From Treponema sp. (lineage in GTDB: Bacteria; Spirochaetota; Spirochaetia; Treponematales; Breznakiellaceae), in NCBI GenBank assembly GCA_009780285.1, contig WRAL01000095.1, positions 1 through 6,236 on the forward strand: a stretch of DNA of 6,236 nt. The letters run 5' to 3'. The notes under the pieces are model-generated. The model did not search any database. It was not told the DNA's origin and saw only the letters and a list, made by a program, of their open reading frames with translations. Shown here piece by piece: positions 1 to 4,206 of this stretch (positions within the stretch are counted from its first letter, which is position 1; every line of letters starts with the position of its first letter). The translations under genes were made by a program, and so were the position numbers.

Positions 1-240
1 TCGAGGCAATGGCCACGCTCCTGGGCAAATTCTGGGGCCTGGACATAACGGCGCGCGAGGTTTTTCTTGACATGACATCGGGGTTGCCACAGGACGCGCA
101 GGGCGCAAGGGCATTTCCCCATGACCGCGGCGTCGCGCACGGCGGGGCGGAGGGATCAATGAATGGCAGTGCGACCGACATCGCGCTGCCCCAAACCCGC
201 AAGCTTGCGCAAAGCCGCAACCCCCGCGCGCCTTCCTTCC
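1..240. other. Unresolved region at window edge; possible repeat or partial gene
   Basis: I cannot assign a gene here. The plus strand has a frame open from position 3 to a TGA at 255-257, with an ATG at 9. The minus strand has a frame starting with ATG at 181 that stays open to the window edge, and a second one with ATG at 121. The 181 frame contains a CxxC pair (PCASCGN) but is otherwise rich in Pro, Ser, Ala and Arg and looks non-globular. The first 35 or so codons of the plus frame look more protein-like (for example KFWGLDITAREVFLDMTSG), but that reading would run convergently into the 3' end of the MotA-like gene. None has a good Shine-Dalgarno sequence. Long openness in frames on both strands fits either a short conserved repeat or chance in GC-rich DNA. 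A 12-base perfect palindrome lies inside at 198-209. Confidence 0.3.
198..209. repeat. 12-base perfect palindrome
   Basis: CGCAAGCTTGCG is its own reverse complement and lies just beyond the stop codon (241-243) of the MotA-like gene. It has no loop and is followed by no T run on either strand, so it does not look like an intrinsic terminator. It could be a protein binding site, part of a repeat, or chance. Confidence 0.3.
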
Positions 241-675
241 CTAAAGCCTTTTCCTGATCATAAGCGAGAAAGGAACCACGACAACCAAGCCGACAATGGC
301 GGCGTAAAGCGGCGCGAGCAGCAAAACCGCCGCGCTTGGACCTAGCGCCGACAGATCGCCCAGGCTCGCAAGAATGTTGACAATTCCGACGATAAAGCCA
401 ATTAGCGCAGCGAGCCATGCGGATTTGCCGAGTGTGCCGAAAAAGGCCAGCGCCCGCTCAAGCTCGACTTTTTCGGCGCCCCCTTTCAATGCCGCCTCGA
501 ACGCGCGCCTCATTTCCCCAAAGCCGAAAACCGCGCTTACCATGAGAAAAGGGAACGCACAAACAATGAGAAACGCGGTCGCGTTTAAAAGCAGCAGCGC
601 TCTGCCGCCCGCGAGATGGGCGCCCAGCAAGGGCGTCGCAAGCCCGAGAATGAGGGCGATAACGTAACGCACCAT
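241..675 (-). CDS. Small MotA/TolQ/ExbB-like four-helix membrane protein
   Basis: This 144-residue inner-membrane protein has four hydrophobic segments, at about residues 1-20, 27-50, 85-105 and 111-138. The last two, with the SALGPSAAVLLLAPLYAAIV stretch between about 109 and 128, match the pattern of the third and fourth helices of MotA-type proton channel subunits (LGPGMAVALLTTxYGA type). The first two resemble the MotA N-terminal pair. MotA is normally about 250 residues and has a large cytoplasmic domain between helices 2 and 3; here only about 35 residues (GEMRRAFEAALKGG and onward) remain. The proline that usually opens MotA helix 3 is not evident (KSAWLAAL instead). The start is supported by GGAGGA at 682-687, six bases before the ATG. 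It lies 79 bp downstream of htpG on the same strand, and no MotB/ExbD partner is in the window. Membership of the MotA/TolQ/ExbB superfamily is my inference from pattern; channel function is unproven. Confidence 0.75.
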   Translation of the reverse strand: MVRYVIALILGLATPLLGAHLAGGRALLLLNATAFLIVCAFPFLMVSAVFGFGEMRRAFEAALKGGAEKVELERALAFFGTLGKSAWLAALIGFIVGIVNILASLGDLSALGPSAAVLLLAPLYAAIVGLVVVVPFSLMIRKRL

Positions 676-681
676 AAAAAA

Positions 682-687
682 TCCTCC
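682..687 (-). promoter_or_regulatory. Ribosome binding site of the MotA-like gene
   Basis: On the minus strand GGAGGA is followed by six T residues and then the ATG. This is a near-ideal Shine-Dalgarno sequence and spacing, and it fixes the start of the small membrane protein at 675. Confidence 0.8.
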
Positions 688-710
688 ATAAACACTGGCA
701 GTACAACCGC

Positions 711-740
711 GTCAATCGAAGCCGCCAAGCTCCGACTGAC
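711..740 (-). other. Hairpin between htpG and the MotA-like gene
   Basis: In minus-strand RNA GUCAGUCG (733-740) can pair with CGAUUGAC (711-718), giving eight pairs including one G-U, around a 14-base loop that can form a further AGC/GCU pairing. There is no following U run, so it is not a standard intrinsic terminator. It begins about 15 bases after the htpG stop and could be an mRNA-stabilising or processing structure, or a weak terminator. Confidence 0.4.
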
Positions 741-754
741 GCGGTCGCCCCGCC

Positions 755-2677
755 CTACCCCGCCAAAAGCCTGTTAAGCCTTTTGACAAAATCCGAGGGA
801 TCCGGCAGGCGAAGGCCCTCGGCCAAAAGCGCCTGATCGAGCAAAACAAAAGCCGTGTCCGCGATCCGCGCCTCGTCCTCGACGGCGGCCAGCGCGGCAA
901 GGATGGGATGCTCGCCGTTCACCTCGAGAATGGGCTTCGCTTCCGGCGCCGCCTGGCCCATGGCCTTCATGATCTGCGCCATCTGCGCGCTGGGATCGTT
1001 TTCGTCGGCGACGATGCAGGAAGGCGAGTCGCGAAGGCGGCGCGACAGCTTCACTTCCTTGACGCGATCTCCAAGCGCCTTTTTGATTTTTTCGATAACG
1101 GGCTTCGCCTTTTTTTCCGCCGCCGCGTCCTTCGCTTCCCCAAGCTCCTCGTCGGCGCCGGCGCGGTTCGCGGCGCGAAGCTCCCAGCTTTTCCGTTCCG
1201 GCTTGCCGTCCGCGCCGGGGCTTTCCCGCTCGTAGGCGCGCAGCGCCGGAATCACGATCTCGTCGATGTCGTCGTCCATTACAAGCACCTCGATGTCCCG
1301 CGCCCTGTATGCCTCCAACAAAGGCGAGGCGCGCAGGGTTTTTTCCGCGCCGCCGGTAATATAGTAAATATATTTTTGGTCGGCCTTCATGCGCGAAACG
1401 TAGTCCGCGAAGCCGGTCCAGGCGCCGTCCTCGAGGGCCGTGCTTTTGAAGCGCGCGAGCTCGGCCAGCGCCTCGCGGTTGGCGTAGTCCTGGTAAAGGC
1501 CCTCCTTCAAAGGCCGGTTGAACTGGCTTACGAAGGTTTCCCACTTTTCCTTGGCCTCCTCGCCGCCGGAAACGGCCGCGTCGGCCATCTGCCTGATTTC
1601 CGAAAGCAGCTTTTTGACCGAGGCGCCGCGAATGTTGGCAAGGATTTTATTCTGCTGCAAAATCTCCCGGCTTACGTTCAGCGGCAGATCCTCAGAATCG
1701 ATCACGCCCCTTACGAAGCGCAGCCAGACCGGCATCAGATCCTTGTCGTCGTCGGTGATAAAGACGCGCTTCGCGTAGAGCTTAACGCCGGGCTTGTAAT
1801 CGACGTTGTAAAGATCGAAGGGCGCCTTTTTCGGAACGTAAAAAAGAGCGGCGTATTCAAGCGCGCCTTCGGCCTTTGTGTGGGCGAAGGCCAAAGGCCC
1901 CTCGGAATCGCCTGAGAACTGCTTGTAGAACTCCGCGTATTCCTCCTCGGAAATTTCCGCCTTGGGCCGTCGCCACAGCGCCGTGCCGGAATTGACGCGC
2001 TCGGTTTTGGTCGTCGATCCCTTTTCGTCTCCCTTGTCGTCCCATTCCTTTTCCTCGAAGGTAAGGTAAATGGGAAAGGCCACATGATTTGAGTAGCGCT
2101 TGATCACGTCCTCGATGGTCCAGCGATTGGCGAAGCTCGCGCCCTCCTCGTTAAGATAGAGGGTAACCGTCGTCCCCTGCTCCGCGCGCCGCGCCGGCTC
2201 GATCTCGAAGCCTTCCTTGCCGTCGCTCGACCATTTCCAAGCTTCCTCGCGCGCCGCGCGCCGGCTGACCACCTCGATCCTTTCGGCCACCATGAAGGCC
2301 GAGTAAAAGCCCACGCCGAACTGCCCGATCAGAGACGAGTCCTTCTTCGCGTCCTCGCTCAGCCTTTCCAAAAAGGCCTTCGTGCCGGAGCGCGCGATGG
2401 TCCCCAGCGAGTCGGCCAGCTCGGCCTCGTCCATGCCGATCCCGTTGTCGGCGACGACGAGCGTCCGCGCCTCCTTGTCGAAGGAAACGTCTATCCTCGG
2501 GTCGAAGGCCAGGGCCTTGTACTGTTCGTCCGCCACCGTCAGGTACTTAAGCTTGTCCAACGCGTCGCTAGCGTTCGAGACCAGCTCGCGAAGAAAGATC
2601 TCGCTGTTCGAATAGAGCGAGTGAATGATAAGATGCAGAAGCCGGCTGACTTCGGTTTGAAATTGGCGCTGCGCCAT
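755..2677 (-). CDS. htpG: Chaperone HtpG (bacterial Hsp90)
   Basis: HtpG is the cytosolic ATP-dependent Hsp90 chaperone, acting as a homodimer on client proteins. At 640 residues it is full length for the family. The N-terminal GHKL ATPase domain shows ELVSNASDALDKL (Glu31, Asn35 binding Mg-ATP), VADNGIGMD (Asp77, which contacts adenine), GTIARSGT (92-99) and the IGQFGVGFYSAFMV lid/glycine segment (117-130). The middle domain carries RFVRGVIDSEDLPLNVSREI, whose SREI arginine corresponds to the catalytic-loop arginine of Hsp90s. The C-terminal dimerisation part holds SPSCIVADENDPSAQMAQIM and a PEAKPILEVNGEHP segment. There is no EEVD tail, as expected for bacteria. The start is supported by AAGGAG at 2685-2690, seven bases before the ATG. 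It is preceded by aat-like on the same strand (64 bp gap) but has its own likely sigma70-type promoter. No sigma32-type heat-shock promoter or CIRCE repeat was seen. Confidence 0.98.
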   Translation of the reverse strand: MAQRQFQTEVSRLLHLIIHSLYSNSEIFLRELVSNASDALDKLKYLTVADEQYKALAFDPRIDVSFDKEARTLVVADNGIGMDEAELADSLGTIARSGTKAFLERLSEDAKKDSSLIGQFGVGFYSAFMVAERIEVVSRRAAREEAWKWSSDGKEGFEIEPARRAEQGTTVTLYLNEEGASFANRWTIEDVIKRYSNHVAFPIYLTFEEKEWDDKGDEKGSTTKTERVNSGTALWRRPKAEISEEEYAEFYKQFSGDSEGPLAFAHTKAEGALEYAALFYVPKKAPFDLYNVDYKPGVKLYAKRVFITDDDKDLMPVWLRFVRGVIDSEDLPLNVSREILQQNKILANIRGASVKKLLSEIRQMADAAVSGGEEAKEKWETFVSQFNRPLKEGLYQDYANREALAELARFKSTALEDGAWTGFADYVSRMKADQKYIYYITGGAEKTLRASPLLEAYRARDIEVLVMDDDIDEIVIPALRAYERESPGADGKPERKSWELRAANRAGADEELGEAKDAAAEKKAKPVIEKIKKALGDRVKEVKLSRRLRDSPSCIVADENDPSAQMAQIMKAMGQAAPEAKPILEVNGEHPILAALAAVEDEARIADTAFVLLDQALLAEGLRLPDPSDFVKRLNRLLAG

Positions 2678-2684
2678 GCGTGTT

Positions 2685-2690
2685 CTCCTT
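2685..2690 (-). promoter_or_regulatory. Ribosome binding site of htpG
   Basis: AAGGAG on the minus strand lies seven bases before the ATG. It agrees with the family-typical N-terminus (FQTEVSRLLHLIIHSLYS) and confirms the start. Confidence 0.8.
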
Positions 2691-2715
2691 GCGAAAAATT
2701 TTTTTTAGACGAGCA

Positions 2716-2745
2716 ATGCTATCAAGAAAGGCGCGCGAGTGTCAA
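2716..2745 (-). promoter_or_regulatory. Sigma70-type promoter of htpG, overlapping the aat stop codon
   Basis: On the minus strand a perfect -35 hexamer TTGACA (2740-2745) is followed by an 18-base spacer and TAGCAT (2716-2721, four of six matches to TATAAT). The TGA stop of the Aat-like gene (2742-2744) lies inside the -35 box. The predicted transcription start near 2709 gives a leader of about 30 bases that contains an A8T5 tract and the Shine-Dalgarno sequence. This suggests htpG is transcribed independently under the main sigma factor. Confidence 0.6.
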
Positions 2746-3458
2746 AGCGCCCGCGCGGGGCCTTGCGCGAGCCTGAAACGCCGCACGAATTCCCGCGGGC
2801 TTATGTCCACGGCCCCGAAGCGCGCCTTGTAGTCCAGCGGCATTCCCAGGTCGAAAAAGTCGAAGCCCTTTTCCTCCAGATAGCGCGCCGCCAGCGCGAT
2901 CTGCGCCGAGCCCGCGCCGGACTCGTCGAAATAGCCGGAATAGGAGGTGTAGACACGGCCGGAGACCACGCCGAATTCCCCGGCCACCAATGCGCCGCCC
3001 CGGTACAGCGCGAAGGACGCCGGCCGCGCGTGGGGAAGATCGAGCGCCCTTATTTCCCTGATCGCGCGGACAAGGGGCGGGGTAAGCCAGCCGTCGCCGT
3101 GAACGGCGACGCAGCGATCGAGGATGCGGTCGAAGTCCGAGTCGAAGCGCAGATCGTACAGGCCTAGTCGCCGGCTTAGGGATTTAGGCAGGCGCAATTT
3201 ATCGAAGAAGAGCGCCGAGCGCGAAAGGTGCAGCTTGGGAAGCGCGATATGGAAGGAAGGCCCGCCCTCGCCCTCGATGAGCGCGGACATGACGAGAAAG
3301 CCGGCGCCCATAAGCGCGGCGATAAAGGCCGGCTCGAAGCCCGGCGCGACGCAGAATTCCTCGTCGTAGTCGACGCGCAGCATCTCGTCCACGATCTCGC
3401 GCGGATCGTCGCCCGGCAGGATCACGAGAAGCCCCGAGTCCGTGTACCTTGGAACCAT
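2742..3458 (-). CDS. aat: Leucyl/phenylalanyl-tRNA-protein transferase homologue (divergent)
   Basis: The Aat family moves Leu or Phe from charged tRNA onto proteins with N-terminal Arg or Lys, marking them for ClpS/ClpAP degradation. This 238-residue protein is close to the 234 of E. coli Aat. Family features in order are LPKLHLSRS (73-81; E. coli has PESLHISRS), DGWLTPPL (122-129; GTWITRGV), the ALVAGEFGV strand (156-164; ELVGGMYGV), a Gly/Tyr-rich turn at 167-177 and FDLGMPLDYKARFGA with PREF (202-224; E. coli IDCQVLNDHTASLGA, PRRDY). The fold is of the GNAT acetyltransferase type. As I align it from memory, the E. coli residues Glu156 and Gln188 become Tyr and Gly, while Asp186 is kept as Asp203. 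The WW-containing N-terminal block of the usual family is also missing. The start has no Shine-Dalgarno sequence, but no alternative start lies near upstream. Substrate and activity may differ from E. coli. Confidence 0.85.
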   Translation of the reverse strand: MVPRYTDSGLLVILPGDDPREIVDEMLRVDYDEEFCVAPGFEPAFIAALMGAGFLVMSALIEGEGGPSFHIALPKLHLSRSALFFDKLRLPKSLSRRLGLYDLRFDSDFDRILDRCVAVHGDGWLTPPLVRAIREIRALDLPHARPASFALYRGGALVAGEFGVVSGRVYTSYSGYFDESGAGSAQIALAARYLEEKGFDFFDLGMPLDYKARFGAVDISPREFVRRFRLAQGPARAL

Positions 3459-3470
3459 GCCTGAAAAGAT

Positions 3471-3497
3471 GCCGGGGAGAAACGCGCCCTCCCCGGC
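3471..3497 (-). terminator. Terminator-like hairpin between higA-like and aat-like genes
   Basis: GCCGGGGA (3471-3478) and TCCCCGGC (3490-3497) form a perfect eight-pair GC-rich stem around an 11-base loop. On the minus strand the stem is followed by ATCTTTTC, a short T run that fits a modest rho-independent terminator for the higA-like gene. It ends 12 bases before the aat-like ATG, so any read-through message carries it in its leader. On the plus strand it is followed by CTTAATTTT, so weak action in that direction is also possible. A direct repeat CCCGGCCTT (3492-3500 and 3508-3516) overlaps it. Confidence 0.6.
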
Positions 3498-3519
3498 CTT
3501 AATTTTGCCCGGCCTTTGG

Positions 3520-3969
3520 CTAGGCTTTCTTGGCGCCGGCCTTGGCCGCGGGCTTGGCGCCGGGCTTCGGGCCGGTCTTGCCCTTGGGCTTCGCGTCAGC
3601 CTTGGCGGCGGGCGCTTTGGGCGGGCGGCCGGGCTTTTTTCCGGCGCCAGCCTTGGCCGGGGCTTTCTTCACGGAACCTTTCTCGAACTTGGGAATCTTC
3701 TTGATGATTTCCGCAAGATCCTTGTCCCTGGCGGCTTCCTCAAGCTCCCAGGCCATCTGCATCTTCAGCCAGTACTCAGGAACGGTGTTGAAGTACTTTG
3801 ACAGCCGGAACGCGACGGAAACGGAAATTTTCCCTTTCCCGCTCGTGATCAGGCGCACCGCCGACTGGCTGAGGCAAATGTCCTTGGCAAGCTGTGCCAC
3901 AGGGATGCCATGCTTTTCAAGCATGCTCGAAAGAAACTCCGCAGGGGACTGCACGATCAATTTGGGCAT
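3520..3969 (-). CDS. higA: HigA-family helix-turn-helix protein with H1-like basic tail
   Basis: The protein has 149 residues. Residues 1-97 match the HigA/VapI antitoxin family: SPAEFLSSML at 8-17 (family: HPGEILREEL), a Xre/Cro helix-turn-helix at about 22-46 (VAQLAKDICLSQSAVRLITS) and ISVSVAFRLSKYFNTVPEYW at 48-67, with WLKMQMAWELEEA after it. HigA proteins bind DNA and neutralise an RelE-like HigB mRNA nuclease. The last 52 residues (98-149) are unusual for the family: about 15 Lys, many Ala, Pro and Gly, one acidic residue, and a KKPGRPPK stretch (111-118) that fits an AT-hook core. A longer frame reaches back to 4002, but AAGGAG at 3975-3980, five bases before the ATG at 3969, selects the shorter start. 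A good promoter lies upstream. No HigB is encoded on either side, so it may be a stand-alone regulator rather than an antitoxin. Confidence 0.88.
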   Translation of the reverse strand: MPKLIVQSPAEFLSSMLEKHGIPVAQLAKDICLSQSAVRLITSGKGKISVSVAFRLSKYFNTVPEYWLKMQMAWELEEAARDKDLAEIIKKIPKFEKGSVKKAPAKAGAGKKPGRPPKAPAAKADAKPKGKTGPKPGAKPAAKAGAKKA

Positions 3970-3974
3970 AATGT

Positions 3975-3980
3975 CTCCTT
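3975..3980 (-). promoter_or_regulatory. Ribosome binding site that decides the higA-like start
   Basis: AAGGAG on the minus strand is five bases before the ATG at 3969. It lies inside the longer possible frame beginning at 4002, so the extra eleven N-terminal residues of that frame are probably not translated. The shorter start also agrees with the usual HigA N-terminus. Confidence 0.8.
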
Positions 3981-4018
3981 TACTTTTTTTCGGACCGACC
4001 AAGGGCCCGCTGATTCAT

Positions 4019-4047
4019 ATTCTACACAACCGGCGTTTCTTTTGCAA
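4019..4047 (-). promoter_or_regulatory. Sigma70-type promoter of the higA-like gene
   Basis: On the minus strand TTGCAA (4042-4047, four of six matches to TTGACA) is followed by exactly 17 bases and TAGAAT (4019-4024, five of six matches to TATAAT). The expected transcription start near 4012 gives a leader of about 42 bases. No clear palindromic operator overlaps the -10, although HigA proteins usually repress their own promoter. Confidence 0.65.
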
Positions 4048-4175
4048 TAGGGAGCGGGTAAAAAACCATCTCCGCGTTAGATAATAGCGAAAGAAAAAGA
4101 TTATGTCCATAGCCAGGGCCCTTAAAAACGAAAAATTCGCGCCAAAACGCCGCGCTTTCGCCGAGATCCACTAGC

Positions 4176-4189
4176 CGGCTCGGGAGCCG
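4176..4189. promoter_or_regulatory. Inverted repeat in the polA upstream region
   Basis: CGGCTC-GG-GAGCCG has perfect six-base arms with a two-base centre. It ends five bases before the polA -10 hexamer, where the -35 element would be expected. It might be an activator or repressor site, but such repeats are also common by chance in GC-rich DNA. Confidence 0.3.
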
Positions 4190-4194
4190 CGCGC

Positions 4195-4200
4195 TATGAT
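4195..4200 (+). promoter_or_regulatory. Likely -10 element of polA (leaderless arrangement)
   Basis: TATGAT matches the -10 consensus at five of six positions and is followed by six bases and then the polA ATG, so the expected transcription start falls on or beside the A of the start codon. No TTGACA-like -35 is present 16-18 bases upstream. The nearest G-rich Shine-Dalgarno-like string (GGGAG, 4182-4186) is 20 bases from the ATG, too far to serve. Confidence 0.5.
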
Positions 4201-4206
4201 CTGCCC

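Larger units (their letters stand above)
3970..4206. other. Divergent intergenic region between higA-like and polA
   Basis: This non-coding stretch holds the control signals of two divergent genes. The left half carries the higA-like leader and promoter. The middle (about 4059-4140) is noticeably richer in A and T, with AAAAAA-type runs and a GATAAT (4080-4085) that lacks a matching -35 on the plus strand. The right end carries the polA -10 and an inverted repeat. The hexamer GGGCCC occurs twice (4003-4008 and 4116-4121), possibly by chance. A 73-codon minus-strand frame (4022-4243) crosses it and the polA start, but has no ribosome binding site and no recognised domain. Confidence 0.6.

Noticed and set aside
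67..95. Perfect TTGACA at 67-72 as a plus-strand promoter
   Set aside because: No -10-like hexamer lies 16-18 bases downstream (CAGGAC region), so it is probably chance.
687..718. TTGACG-17-TTTATG as a minus-strand promoter for the MotA-like gene
   Set aside because: The -10 matches only three of six positions and the transcription start would fall within or after the Shine-Dalgarno sequence, which would make that strong site useless.
908..1915. Long plus-strand frame of 335 codons opposite htpG
   Set aside because: It lies wholly antisense to an unmistakable htpG, has no recognised domain, and is Arg/Leu/Val-rich as expected for a shadow frame in GC-rich DNA. The same holds for the 256-codon minus frame at 774-1544.
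3530..4084. 184-codon plus-strand frame opposite the higA-like gene
   Set aside because: Its Gly/Ala/Leu-rich first part simply mirrors the repetitive tail-coding DNA on the other strand. It has no ribosome binding site, while the minus-strand gene has clear family motifs.
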